Shown here one piece after another: positions 24,721-32,150 of a DNA stretch of 36,125 nucleotides. Position 1 is the stretch's first letter. Each line of letters begins with the position of its first letter. Both the position numbers and the translations under genes were made by a program. Below the pieces are notes generated by a model, which was given only the letters and a program-made list of their open reading frames with translations, searched no databases and was not told the DNA's origin. This DNA is from Ignavibacteriales bacterium (GTDB lineage Bacteria; Bacteroidota; Ignavibacteria; UBA10030), in the NCBI GenBank assembly GCA_016193365.1, contig JACPSI010000111.1, forward strand, positions 1 through 36,125. The letters run 5' to 3'.

Positions 24721-25233
24721 TTAAGAGGCCGCCTGAGCCCTTCGGCGAGACAAGAGAGCAAGGTACCAGGTCAAAAGGACGAGCCAGGGGAATTCCTGGT
24801 ACGAAGCTCCTCTTCGCCGCAACTCGACATCGTACATACTGCTAAAAAGTCCGTGCCGCTTTACGACGAGAAGCGGCTCGCCCGTATCGGTGACTAAGCT
24901 CGATTTCCAGGCAAAAAGGTCTGACTGCAACGTCAGTGTTTCACCGCCCGCAAGCACGATCGGCTGTTTCTTTCCGAACCATTTTTCCACGAAAGCTATT
25001 ATGGGCGTTTCTTCCTCAAGTTTCCTGACAGCAATAGTCGGTTTCCAGATGCCCGATTTATCGAAAATCCATGCGCCTTCTGCGCTTTCTCCCCGGGCGG
25101 CCATGCCGAAGAATTTCAGCCACTCCAGTTTGGCGACGAGGATATCTGCCGAACGAAGCTCATAACTGCGCCGAAATATGCTTGGCTGTATCCATTGCAG
25201 TTCACGGCCTACCATAGAGACAATTGTCCTCAT
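24721..25233 (-). CDS. Membrane-anchored protein of unknown function, third gene of SPFH-RHH operon
   Basis: I chose ATG 25233, which overlaps the RHH stop as ATGA and gives 170 residues. The frame is open 84 codons further upstream, but that part is only the shadow of the RHH and SPFH genes. The protein is beta-rich with alternating strands and Trp/Lys-rich turns (WIFDKSGIWKPTIAVRK, FVEKWFGKKQPIVL, GEPLLVVKRHG). It ends in a C-terminal membrane anchor (FPWLVLLTWYLALLSRRR), so the body would face the cytoplasm or lie on the membrane surface. The strand pattern recalls tubby/LURP-one-like membrane-binding folds, but this is a guess. A mutated copy exists at 20212-20466. Position in the operon ties it to the SPFH protein. 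Confidence 0.72.
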   Translation of the reverse strand: MRTIVSMVGRELQWIQPSIFRRSYELRSADILVAKLEWLKFFGMAARGESAEGAWIFDKSGIWKPTIAVRKLEEETPIIAFVEKWFGKKQPIVLAGGETLTLQSDLFAWKSSLVTDTGEPLLVVKRHGLFSSMYDVELRRRGASYQEFPWLVLLTWYLALLSRRRAQAAS

Positions 25234-25427
25234 CGGCCGGGTCCCTTTCTTTTTGAGGCAGATGTTTTCTCGTCTTGCGATTTCATGCGTCCAGCCTTTC
25301 GTGCCGCATCCGTCAGAAGAAATTCGATTTGCGCGTTGACGCTGCGCAAATCGTCCGCCGCCCACTTTTCCAAAGACGTATAGAGGTCTTCGTCGAGCCG
25401 CAGAAGGAATTTCTTCTTTTCGGTCAT
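25230..25427 (-). CDS. Arc-like ribbon-helix-helix DNA-binding protein
   Basis: This 65-residue protein opens with [20 protein letters not shown], a beta-strand plus helix of the ribbon-helix-helix (Arc/MetJ/CopG) fold, then [20 protein letters not shown] for the second helix, and a basic Lys/Arg/Ser tail. RHH dimers bind short inverted or direct repeats, often in their own promoter. Such a repeat lies inside the promoter of this operon (26332-26350). It overlaps both neighbours by four bases, so all three are translated from one mRNA. Many toxin-antitoxin antitoxins have this fold, but the partner here is a membrane protein and no known toxin is present. Confidence 0.86.
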   Translation of the reverse strand: MTEKKKFLLRLDEDLYTSLEKWAADDLRSVNAQIEFLLTDAARKAGRMKSQDEKTSASKRKGPGR

Positions 25428-26299
25428 TGATAGAGTGTACCGGCGTTGATGATCGGTTGAGCCGGGGATTCTGAGACCAGCGCAACCATCAGGTTATTGA
25501 CCATCGTTGCCTTTTTCTCCTCATCCAGCTCAACGATTTTATGCTCACTGAGCAAGCGGAGGGCATCGTCCACCATGCCGACGGCTCCTTCGACAATCTT
25601 ACGTCTTGCTGCGATAATAGCCTGTGCCTGCTGACGCCGCAACATCGCCTGAGCTATTTCCGGAGCGTACGCAAGATGTGTCAGCCGGGACTCTGTTATT
25701 TCTACTCCTGCGACCTCCAGCCTTGTCTGGACCTCGCGTTTCAAGTGGTCGGCGATTTTCTGTGGGTTCCCGCGGAGAGAAGAACGCTCCTCGTCCTGGG
25801 CATCGTACGGATACTCTGAGGCCAAACCCCGTACGGCGGTTTCACTTTGAATAGCGACGAATTCCTCGAAATTCTGAACATCGAAGAGGGCACGGGCGGA
25901 ATCCACGACCCGCCATACAACGACAGCTGCAATCTCGATTGGATTGCCGTGAAGGTCGTTGACCTTGATCTGCTCGCTGTTGAAATTTCGGATCCGCAGC
26001 GAAACGTGTTTTTTGATGGCAAAGGGGTTAGCCCACCAGAAGCCGTCAGTCCGGACGGAGCCGATGTATTTTCCAAACAAAACCAACACCCTGGCCTCAT
26101 TCGGCTGGACGACAAAGAACCCTACCATACAGACGATGGTAAGGATGAACAGCGGAATCTCAACCCAGAGCCAGACAAGTTCCCTATTGCTTGCCATGTA
26201 GTAAATGAGCCAGGCGTTGGCCACCAGGAGCAGGAACTCTATGAAGAGCGCGAAATATCCGCTTATTCGTTTTGCGTGAGCTTCGACTATGGTTTGCAT
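25424..26299 (-). CDS. SPFH/Band 7 domain integral membrane protein
   Basis: The 291-residue protein has two N-terminal membrane helices (about 14-35 and 44-64) followed by an SPFH domain: [29 protein letters not shown], '[16 protein letters not shown]', '[16 protein letters not shown]', '[19 protein letters not shown]', then a coiled-coil tail with [21 protein letters not shown]. Proteins of this class (stomatin/flotillin/HflK relatives) assemble in membrane microdomains and hold partner proteins. A perfect AAGGAGA lies five bases before the ATG. It is the first gene of the operon with the RHH and anchored protein. Confidence 0.9.
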   Translation of the reverse strand: MQTIVEAHAKRISGYFALFIEFLLLVANAWLIYYMASNRELVWLWVEIPLFILTIVCMVGFFVVQPNEARVLVLFGKYIGSVRTDGFWWANPFAIKKHVSLRIRNFNSEQIKVNDLHGNPIEIAAVVVWRVVDSARALFDVQNFEEFVAIQSETAVRGLASEYPYDAQDEERSSLRGNPQKIADHLKREVQTRLEVAGVEITESRLTHLAYAPEIAQAMLRRQQAQAIIAARRKIVEGAVGMVDDALRLLSEHKIVELDEEKKATMVNNLMVALVSESPAQPIINAGTLYQ

Positions 26300-26330
26300 A
26301 AAAGTCTCCTTGTTTGATCGTGATAGCCAA

Positions 26331-26359
26331 ATGATATCATATAGATATCACATTGTCAA
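26331..26359 (-). promoter_or_regulatory. Sigma70-like promoter of the SPFH-RHH operon
   Basis: On the minus strand TTGACA (26359-26354) is followed, after exactly 17 bases, by TATCAT (26336-26331), a six-of-six -35 and five-of-six -10 match. The expected start is about 20-25 bases before the SPFH ATG, and the AAGGAGA ribosome binding site lies within that leader. Confidence 0.75.
26332..26350. promoter_or_regulatory. Operator-like inverted repeat inside the SPFH operon promoter
   Basis: TGATATC-ATATA-GATATCA is a perfect 7-bp inverted repeat with a five-base spacer. It covers most of the spacer and the -10 box of the promoter. A protein bound here would block RNA polymerase. The RHH protein of the same operon is the natural candidate (inference). 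Confidence 0.65.
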
Positions 26360-26415
26360 GTTAATTTTTTGGGAAAATGCAGGAGACGGGAACGGGTTTT
26401 TTCGTGGAAGAAAGA

Positions 26416-26455
26416 AACAAAAAAAGGCCGGGTTTTGGCCCGGCCTTTCTTGCAG
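26416..26455 (-). terminator. Strong intrinsic terminator after the DUF4382 gene
   Basis: A ten-pair GC-rich stem (AAAGGCCGGG 26423-26432 with CCCGGCCTTT 26439-26448) with a six-base loop is followed on the minus strand by seven T residues. It ends transcription of the gene at 26474-27271 before the SPFH promoter. Confidence 0.9.
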
Positions 26456-26473
26456 AATACGGAAGGAATTCGG

Positions 26474-27271
26474 CTACCTGCGTTCCAGGGTAATCGAACC
26501 AAGGTTGGTAGTTGCCTCGGCGTTGACCGTCACACCGACAAACACACGGTCGGCGTACAGAGCTTCATCAGACGTGACTCTTATTGTGTACGTACCCGGT
26601 TCCAGGTTCACAAACCTGAAACCACCGCTTGCGTCCGTTGTGGATGAGATCACCGCTCCCGTGTTGCTGGTAGCCCAAATGACGGGTCGCGGGGACGACG
26701 GTACCACGACGCCGGCGATAAGTCCTGTTGACGAAGTTGTGGATGTCCGGATGACCGGCTTGAGACTGTACGTCGGATCCGTCGGATTGCCGGATTTCAC
26801 GATTGAAAGGTTCGCGTCGAAATCGAGCGTGATCGTTGTCGTTACGTCCGCTGAAATCACGGCGTCGATGTTGAGTTTAACTCCGCTTTGAACGCCGCTC
26901 GGTATGACCAACGGTTTCGTCTCTCCATCGACGACAACGTTGCTGCCGCTGCCGACGAAGAGACGGATTTGCGAGTAACGTCCAACGGGAAGCTCTGCGC
27001 TTCCTATGACAGCAAAATTTCCGTTGACGTAGACAAGCAGGTCATACGTTGCCTGCGTGTTGCTCAGCGTGAACCATCCCGCTGTGCTGTCATCGATGGC
27101 GATATGCGCCTGAACGCTGTCCACGACAATATTGACCTGGTCATAGGCAGCCGGGCTGTCAACCATGTTGACCTGCATGAATCCGGTGTCGCTTTGCGGA
27201 GAGGTTGATTTGTCGCAACCAGCAAGCGCCAGCATCAAACTTCCCGCTGCGATAAAGAAAAACGTCCTCAT
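26474..27271 (-). CDS. DUF4382-type lipoprotein with carboxypeptidase-regulatory-like domain
   Basis: The 265-residue protein has a clear lipoprotein signal ending LALAGC (Cys18). The DUF4382-like domain follows: GFMQVNMVDSPAAYDQVNI, VVDSVQAHI, YDLLVYVNG, LPVGRYSQIRLFVG. Its C-terminal Ig-like repeat is of the carboxypeptidase-regulatory type: GLIAGVVVP, TTDASGGFRFVNLEPGTYTIRVTS. I chose ATG 27271 because AAGGAGGG lies six bases before it. The Met at 27313 is in the leader. DUF4382 proteins are outer-surface lipoproteins common in Bacteroidota relatives; function unknown, possibly adhesion or binding. Confidence 0.85.
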   Translation of the reverse strand: MRTFFFIAAGSLMLALAGCDKSTSPQSDTGFMQVNMVDSPAAYDQVNIVVDSVQAHIAIDDSTAGWFTLSNTQATYDLLVYVNGNFAVIGSAELPVGRYSQIRLFVGSGSNVVVDGETKPLVIPSGVQSGVKLNIDAVISADVTTTITLDFDANLSIVKSGNPTDPTYSLKPVIRTSTTSSTGLIAGVVVPSSPRPVIWATSNTGAVISSTTDASGGFRFVNLEPGTYTIRVTSDEALYADRVFVGVTVNAEATTNLGSITLERR

Positions 27272-27411
27272 AGAACCCTCCTTAGGTTGATGATGGATGC
27301 ATATAAAATACAACGGGATAAGCTGATGATCTCTTGAGGAGGGTCACATGAACCGATGAAAAGCTTTTAATGCATGCGAAAGCGGAGTGATTTCGCTGAA
27401 TACTTTTTACA

Positions 27412-27459
27412 CAATTCTTCTTCAACGAAAGTTCAATTCTTCTTCAACGAAAGTTCAAT
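27412..27459 (+). repeat. Two perfect 22-bp tandem copies plus 4 bases
   Basis: A 22-base unit beginning CAATTCTTCTTC and ending ACGAAAGTT occurs at 27412-27433 and again at 27434-27455, followed by CAAT of a third copy. It lies in the gap after the Spy-like gene. No role is evident; it may vary in copy number. Confidence 0.85.
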
Positions 27460-27506
27460 GAAGAAAACCGTGCTGCGGACGAGCAAACGCCTGTTGGCGC
27501 TCAAGC

Positions 27507-27989
27507 TTAGCGTTCTTCCATCAATTTCCTACCCTCCCGCTCCCTCGCCTGAGATTGCGCCTGAATCTTGATCTTGAGTTCCCGGAGCTGAATCTGCTGT
27601 TCGACACTCAGCTTGTTTTTTATTCGGATAACAAGCGTGATTTGAGTTCGTTTCACTTCCCGTTCCAGGTTCAGGACTTTTTCCAGTTGTGTGACCACCT
27701 GCTGTTCATCGACTTTGTCCTGTTTTAGCATGGACGAAAGTGTTTCGACCTCGCTTTGCAACTGCCACTGCACGTCGGTAAAACGGCTTTGAGCTTTTTG
27801 CATTTCCGTTTTGATGAAATTCCGCTGGTCGTCGTTGAGTCCGATGGTTTTCTGGTTCTGCATGATGAGTTCGGGCGGGAATAAATGTTCGCCGATGGGG
27901 TCATTCGGCGGAGGCTGCTGGGTCTGTTGAGATTGCAAGGCCGAAGCTGTGAGAACGCTAAAAAGAACCAACATTACAGTTGTTTTCAT
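27507..27989 (-). CDS. Spy/CpxP-like periplasmic protein
   Basis: The 160-residue protein has a signal peptide (VMLVLFSVLTASALQSQ) and an almost wholly helical, highly charged mature part: IGLNDDQRNFIKTEM, LSSMLKQDK, then LSVEQQIQLRELKIK. The paired 'I.L.d.Q...i' and 'Lt..Q...L' helix motifs are those of the LTxxQ (Spy/CpxP/CnrX-like) family of periplasmic chaperones and metal or stress sensors. A perfect AAGGAGGT ribosome binding site overlaps the upstream stop and lies seven bases before ATG. As the third gene behind a sigma factor it probably belongs to an envelope-stress module. Confidence 0.8.
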   Translation of the reverse strand: MKTTVMLVLFSVLTASALQSQQTQQPPPNDPIGEHLFPPELIMQNQKTIGLNDDQRNFIKTEMQKAQSRFTDVQWQLQSEVETLSSMLKQDKVDEQQVVTQLEKVLNLEREVKRTQITLVIRIKNKLSVEQQIQLRELKIKIQAQSQAREREGRKLMEER

Positions 27990-27998
27990 AAGACCTCC

Positions 27999-28379
27999 TT
28001 AGTGAGATTCTGGATTATTCAATTTCATATCGAACAGCGGTTTGCCGAGTTTTGGCATGCCCGTGAGAAACTCCGCATTCATTGGACGCAGCAAGACTGC
28101 GGTCGGTGATTGCCATTCCAGGATGCCCAGCTTTACGCGATCGGTTTCCCGGTTTGACAACATCGGGAGTAGGAAGGCAAATGCTACGGCCCCGGCAACG
28201 GCCGCAGCGGCCCAGACGATCCGAAGAGGGCCTCTCAGACGGCGAACAGCATTGGCTCGACTCTGTGCCTGGCTCCAAAGCGTCTCAAACGCGGGGGCAT
28301 TCCGCTCAACTTCCAGCTTCCGGAGTCGGAAGAATTCCCCTATGGAGATATGGTCCCGGTCTTGGTTCAACGAATGCAT
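27999..28379 (-). CDS. Single-TM protein, candidate anti-sigma factor
   Basis: I chose ATG 28379 because GGAGGA lies six bases upstream, giving 126 residues; an earlier Met at 28424 would add 15. The protein has a charged cytoplasmic N-terminus (about 70 residues), one membrane helix (IVWAAAAVAGAVAFAFLL) and a periplasmic C-terminus. This topology fits an anti-sigma factor, but no zinc-binding HxxxCxxC motif is visible. Its start lies 74 bases inside the sigma-factor gene, in another frame, so its translation is likely coupled. Anti-sigma function is inferred from position and topology. Confidence 0.65.
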   Translation of the reverse strand: MHSLNQDRDHISIGEFFRLRKLEVERNAPAFETLWSQAQSRANAVRRLRGPLRIVWAAAAVAGAVAFAFLLPMLSNRETDRVKLGILEWQSPTAVLLRPMNAEFLTGMPKLGKPLFDMKLNNPESH

Positions 28380-28875
28380 GCGATTCCTCCAGGATTGTGC
28401 GAATTTTCTTTTTTCCTCGTTCATAGTGCTTGCGAACCGAACCGACGGAAATCCTCATCGCGCCAGCAGTTTCTTGAAGGGTCAGATCGTGATAGAACAC
28501 CAACTGAAGAACCTGTCTTTGACGTTGCGGGAGCTGAGTGAATGCGCTCTGAATAATCGCCAGCTGCTCGGAACCAATCATTGCATCCTCGACAGTCTCA
28601 TAAGCTTCGATGTGCTCTTCAAGAGGGCTGAATTTCATCCTCCGAAAGAACGACCGTCGTTGTTCATCGGCCGAGGTTTTGCGAATGACAGAAAACAACC
28701 AGGTCTTAAAAGCCGACCTTCCATCGAAGCAAGCCTTTCCCTCCAGGATTTTCAGATATACCGTCTGAAGCACGTCTTGGGCCTGGTGACGGTTATTGTG
28801 GCAACAGCAAAGAGCCCAGCCGAAGGATTGGAGGTGGTGTTGTCGCAGGGTATCCCGAAGCTCCAAAGGGTTCAT
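28306..28875 (-). CDS. RNA polymerase ECF-type sigma factor
   Basis: The 189-residue protein has sigma region 2 (QAQDVLQTVYLKILEG, RSAFKTWLFSVIRKTSADEQRR) and region 4 with a helix-turn-helix (LPQRQRQVLQLVFYHDLTLQETAGAMRI, in part, then SVGSVRKHYERGKKKIR). About 25 residues after region 4 overlap the next gene. No N-terminal domains of primary sigma factors are present, so it is an extracytoplasmic-function sigma. It should direct its own operon: candidate anti-sigma and a Spy-like periplasmic protein. No strong ribosome binding site precedes ATG 28875. Confidence 0.88.
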   Translation of the reverse strand: MNPLELRDTLRQHHLQSFGWALCCCHNNRHQAQDVLQTVYLKILEGKACFDGRSAFKTWLFSVIRKTSADEQRRSFFRRMKFSPLEEHIEAYETVEDAMIGSEQLAIIQSAFTQLPQRQRQVLQLVFYHDLTLQETAGAMRISVGSVRKHYERGKKKIRTILEESHAFVEPRPGPYLHRGILPTPEAGS

Positions 28876-29147
28876 GCCGTTCCGTGTGATTTCCTCGTCC
28901 GTTGATTTGTCGCAGATGGCTTACAAATATATGACAAGAAAAAGTGATTTGGGGTTTCGATGGGAAGAACTTGGGAATTCTTTGCAAAAGCTCGTGCATT
29001 TTCACCGAAAGGTGGCCAACATTTCATTTGGCCGTATGTTTTGGCTTTGACGGGATGGGTAGGTGATTTGATTGGAGTCGCGTGGAGGGAGTGAGTGAAC
29101 GCCCTGTTTGTAGATCGAGTTAGCTTCCGATAGCTCTGTTAAAATTC

Positions 29148-29591
29148 CTATAAATGATTTTCCGCGTGAGAAAAAGGTCGACGGTAATGAGGATGCCCGT
29201 CACGAACGTAGAATGGGATATCCCAAAAACGGTCAGTGAACAGGCTTTGCACAAGACCGGTAAAGTCAGCTTTTCCTCGGGAAGGAGAAAATACCGCATA
29301 GGTTAGTCCCCAGAGATACTGCACAGGCATGTCGAAGCGCATGATCTGGTAGAGTCCGCCGCCGACTCCTTGGATCCAGCGCGGCAGTCCATTCCTGTTC
29401 ATCAGAAGATTAATGAGCTCGCATGTCAAACGTGGAGTGAGAAATCCCACCGAAAAAATCACTGCTTGTTTCACATTTTGATTTTCAGCGTATTCAGGAA
29501 GATAGTACGTCGTGTTTGGTAAAGTGCCGTAGTGAATCCTTATGCTGTCAGTGAGAAACCTCAGGGATCCGAACATAACTGGCGCGGTCAA
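29148..29591 (-). CDS. Hypothetical membrane protein, probably frameshifted at its 3' end
   Basis: 147 residues are read from TTG 29591 (overlapping the serine-hydrolase stop); ATG 29576 is the alternative. The sequence is hydrophobic and aromatic (VKQAVIFSVGFLTPRLTCELINLL, in part) with no family I recognise. The last 20 residues (VRDGHPHYRRPFSHAENHL) are unlike the rest. From about base 29218 a different frame reads 'TFVTGILITVDLFLTRKII' then YRNFNRAIGS to TAA at 29120-29122, a convincing membrane helix with positive-inside tail. A one-base gain near a CCC run at about 29220 would explain this. It could be a real mutation or an assembly error. Confidence 0.5.
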   Translation of the reverse strand: MTAPVMFGSLRFLTDSIRIHYGTLPNTTYYLPEYAENQNVKQAVIFSVGFLTPRLTCELINLLMNRNGLPRWIQGVGGGLYQIMRFDMPVQYLWGLTYAVFSPSRGKADFTGLVQSLFTDRFWDIPFYVRDGHPHYRRPFSHAENHL

Positions 29592-30937
29592 GGTTTCGGT
29601 AGCAACGAGCGGATTTTTCTCGCGACGTTTTGTGCGGCTGGTGGGTCGAGGTTCGCCAGGACAACGATGAAGTAGCCGCTTTGCGGATTGTTTTCGAGCA
29701 CACCGTTTATGCCCGGGGCACCGCCGGCGATTCCAATACCTTTTTGAGGTTCGCCTACTGCAATTTTTCCCTCCTTGATTGCCTGCGTGTATTTCAGGAG
29801 GTCCCGTGCAGTTGAATATCCGCCGCCTGCGGAACTCCCGCGGCCGGGCAATGTCGAATAATTGCTTTGCAGTGATCCGCCTTCACGAGTGTAGCCAACA
29901 GCACGGTTCACAACTGCGGCATCCTTTTCATACGATTCCGTGTCGGCCATACCCGCGGGCTTGAAGATGTTTTCGCGGACATAGGAATAATAGTCCATTC
30001 CTGAAGCTTTTTCGATGATCAAACCTAGCAGAATATAGCCGCCGTTGGAGTATTGCGATTTTGTCCCGGGTTCAAATTCGAGCGGTTTGTCGGCAAACAA
30101 GGGAAGGAAAGCACGGAGTGATCGGAGTTGTTCTTTGGAGGTTTTATCGTACCGCTCTCCGAAAATATCTCCGATACCGGATGTCATAGAGAGCAGATGT
30201 TGAATCGTTACTTTTTCCGCAGCCTGCGCATTGGGATAATCTGGGAGATACCTCTTGATGGGATCATCGAGCGACAGTTTGCCCACCGCGGCCAACTGAC
30301 GAATGGCCAGGGCTGTGAAATTCTTGTTGATGGAGCCGAGGTTGAATTTGGAATTCTCCTGATTGAGGATTTGCTTCTCCCGGTCAGCATAGCCGTACGC
30401 TTTTTCAAAGATGGGTTTTGCATGTTGAGCAATCAGTACGACGCCGGAGAATTCGTCTTTCTTTACAAGCTCGCTGACGAATTCCTGCACTTTGGTCACA
30501 AGTTCAGAATTGTCAGCAGCGCTGGTCCCGGCAATAGTGCCCTCATCGTCCTCAGTCTCGACGCCAATACCGAGGAGACCGAAGGGAGGAGTTTGTTCGC
30601 ACCGAAATTCCAGTCTGAGTCTTTCGCCTGACTGGGACGCAGCGGCAAGAGACACGAAATCTTCCCGAGACAGCAATACCCTGCGCAGTTCCAGCCTGCC
30701 TCCGAGTTGCTGAAAGGTCTGCCGGTAGCGAGCCACCCTTTCATCGATAGACACCCCGCTCGCACTTTTGGCAAAATGTGCCTCGAAAAATTGGCGTATT
30801 TCACTCTCGTTTCCTGAGTTAAAAGCTTTGAAATACGCTGCGGCGTGTTTTCCGGCCGGGGTTTGGGGAAGCTCCGTCCGTTGAGCTTGGATGACTGACA
30901 AACAAAGAGGGAATGAAACGAGGAATCGAAGTCGCAT
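29588..30937 (-). CDS. Secreted serine hydrolase, class C beta-lactamase/DD-peptidase fold
   Basis: The 449-residue protein has a signal peptide (FLVSFPLCLSVIQAQ) and an N-terminal domain of about 110 residues (KAFNSGNESEIRQFF...) resembling NTF2-like/DUF3887 modules. The beta-lactamase domain follows: SxxK as Ser202-Ile-Asn-Lys205 in FNLGSINKNF, YxN as Tyr296-Ser-Asn298, and a C-terminal GIAGGAPGINGV in place of the KTG/HxG box. Family members are esterases, D-peptidases or beta-lactamases. It is not possible to say which. AAGGAG precedes ATG 30937. The downstream hypothetical gene overlaps by four bases. Confidence 0.9.
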   Translation of the reverse strand: MRLRFLVSFPLCLSVIQAQRTELPQTPAGKHAAAYFKAFNSGNESEIRQFFEAHFAKSASGVSIDERVARYRQTFQQLGGRLELRRVLLSREDFVSLAAASQSGERLRLEFRCEQTPPFGLLGIGVETEDDEGTIAGTSAADNSELVTKVQEFVSELVKKDEFSGVVLIAQHAKPIFEKAYGYADREKQILNQENSKFNLGSINKNFTALAIRQLAAVGKLSLDDPIKRYLPDYPNAQAAEKVTIQHLLSMTSGIGDIFGERYDKTSKEQLRSLRAFLPLFADKPLEFEPGTKSQYSNGGYILLGLIIEKASGMDYYSYVRENIFKPAGMADTESYEKDAAVVNRAVGYTREGGSLQSNYSTLPGRGSSAGGGYSTARDLLKYTQAIKEGKIAVGEPQKGIGIAGGAPGINGVLENNPQSGYFIVVLANLDPPAAQNVARKIRSLLPKP

Positions 30938-31062
30938 TACAGACTCCTTGGGAGTTGGGAACTTCGGAATTTGGTGACAGGAATTAGACTAATTCCAGGG
31001 CGAAATGTTCCGAGGTGTTAAAGACCTATCGCGGGTTTCGAAAAAGCCCGGAAGGGATGAAC

Positions 31063-32013
31063 TTAAGCGGCTGCTGCTTCGAGTTTCGACAAAACATCCC
31101 GGATAAGAGAGGCGCTTTTGTGGAGAAGCTCGCGCTCTTCGTTGTCGACCGTTGGAGGGAAGGTGGAGAGAATGCCTTCGCCGCCGACGAGGTGAGGCAT
31201 TGAAATAGTCACGTTCGAGACGGCGAAGGCTTCTTTCAACGGCGTGCAGACAGTCAATACGGAGCGCTGGTCGCGCATGATGACTTCCGTGATCCTCGCC
31301 AGAGCGCTGCCGATGCCGTAGTACGTTGCGCCTTTTCCCGAGATAATCGTGTACGCCGCCTTCCGCACCTTTTGGTCGATTTCCTGTTTGACAGCGGCGT
31401 TCAGTGGAATGGACTGCTGGCGGCAGAAATCTTCAAGAGACAGGCCTCCCACAGTGACGAGAGACCAGGTGAGGACTTCGGAGTCGCCGTGTTCGCCCAG
31501 AACATACGCATGGACGTGATTCGGGTCGACGCCCACATGTCTTCCAAGCAGTGCGCGGAAACGGGCGGTGTCGAGTGTTGTTCCGGAGCCGATGACCCGT
31601 GCTGACGCAATACCGCGCTCCGCGGCAATCCGGGCAGTCACATGTGTCATAACGTCAACGGGGTTCGTTGCGACCACGAGGACGGCATCAGGTGAATACT
31701 TGAGAATATTTGGAACGACGTCCCGGAAGACGGCCGCGTTACGGCCCAGAAGCTGGAGGCGCGTTTCGCCCGGTTTCTGATTTGTGCCGGCAGCAATCAC
31801 AACAACGCGGCAATCCTTGAGGTCCTGATACTCTCCCGGCCTCACTTCGAGCTGATGGGCGAAAGGCACGGCGTGGAGGATGTCATCCGCTTCTGCAAGC
31901 GCCCGTGCGGGTTTGGCGTCCACAAGAACGATTTCTCTTCCTACGCCGCGCATGACCATGGCGAACGCCGCCGTTGCGCCCACATACCCGCTTCCGACAA
32001 TGCCGATTTTCAT
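31063..32013 (-). CDS. ldh: L-lactate dehydrogenase
   Basis: The 316-residue NAD-dependent 2-hydroxyacid dehydrogenase has [15 protein letters not shown] for [22 protein letters not shown] (substrate Arg151) and catalytic His175 in LGEHGDSE. The substrate-specificity loop reads [10 protein letters not shown], with Gln79 at the position that is Arg in malate dehydrogenases, so lactate/pyruvate is the expected pair. The C-terminal ALxRIT block is also present. It is divergent from the cytochrome gene and close to a CoA-transferase able in principle to use lactate. Confidence 0.93.
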   Translation of the reverse strand: MKIGIVGSGYVGATAAFAMVMRGVGREIVLVDAKPARALAEADDILHAVPFAHQLEVRPGEYQDLKDCRVVVIAAGTNQKPGETRLQLLGRNAAVFRDVVPNILKYSPDAVLVVATNPVDVMTHVTARIAAERGIASARVIGSGTTLDTARFRALLGRHVGVDPNHVHAYVLGEHGDSEVLTWSLVTVGGLSLEDFCRQQSIPLNAAVKQEIDQKVRKAAYTIISGKGATYYGIGSALARITEVIMRDQRSVLTVCTPLKEAFAVSNVTISMPHLVGGEGILSTFPPTVDNEERELLHKSASLIRDVLSKLEAAAA

Positions 32014-32056
32014 ATGTGCAAGTTTGCGTGAAATGTCAAGAAATGCAAGGAAGGAA

Positions 32057-32079
32057 TCTCTGTAACAGGATCACAGAGA
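32057..32079. promoter_or_regulatory. 7-N9-7 inverted repeat in the ldh-cytochrome divergent spacer
   Basis: TCTCTGT (32057-32063) and ACAGAGA (32073-32079) are perfect complements. The right arm overlaps a possible -35 (GAGACA, 32076-32081) that is 18 bases before TATATT (32100-32105) in front of the cytochrome gene. An operator is plausible; a chance repeat cannot be excluded. Confidence 0.4.
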
Positions 32080-32150
32080 CAAAGAAGTCCGCGAAATTGT
32101 ATATTGATACCGGCTTCCATTATCAATTTCCCCAACGAAAGGATTCCGGG

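Noticed and set aside
25230-25427. Classical toxin-antitoxin pair with the RHH protein as antitoxin
   Set aside because: Neither neighbour resembles a known toxin; one is an SPFH scaffold and the other a membrane-anchored beta-rich protein. Kept only as a loose analogy.
24721-25485. 254-residue version of the anchored protein starting at 25485
   Set aside because: The first 84 codons lie over the RHH and SPFH genes and look like antiframe noise; ATG 25233 overlaps the RHH stop as ATGA and fits the operon pattern.
28876-29119. Possible 43-codon gene from about 28915 on the plus strand
   Set aside because: No ribosome binding site or recognisable product; the spacer otherwise shows nothing.
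32035-32041. TTGACA on the minus strand before ldh as promoter
   Set aside because: The matching -10 position would overlap the ldh start codon (CATATG), leaving no leader; likely chance.
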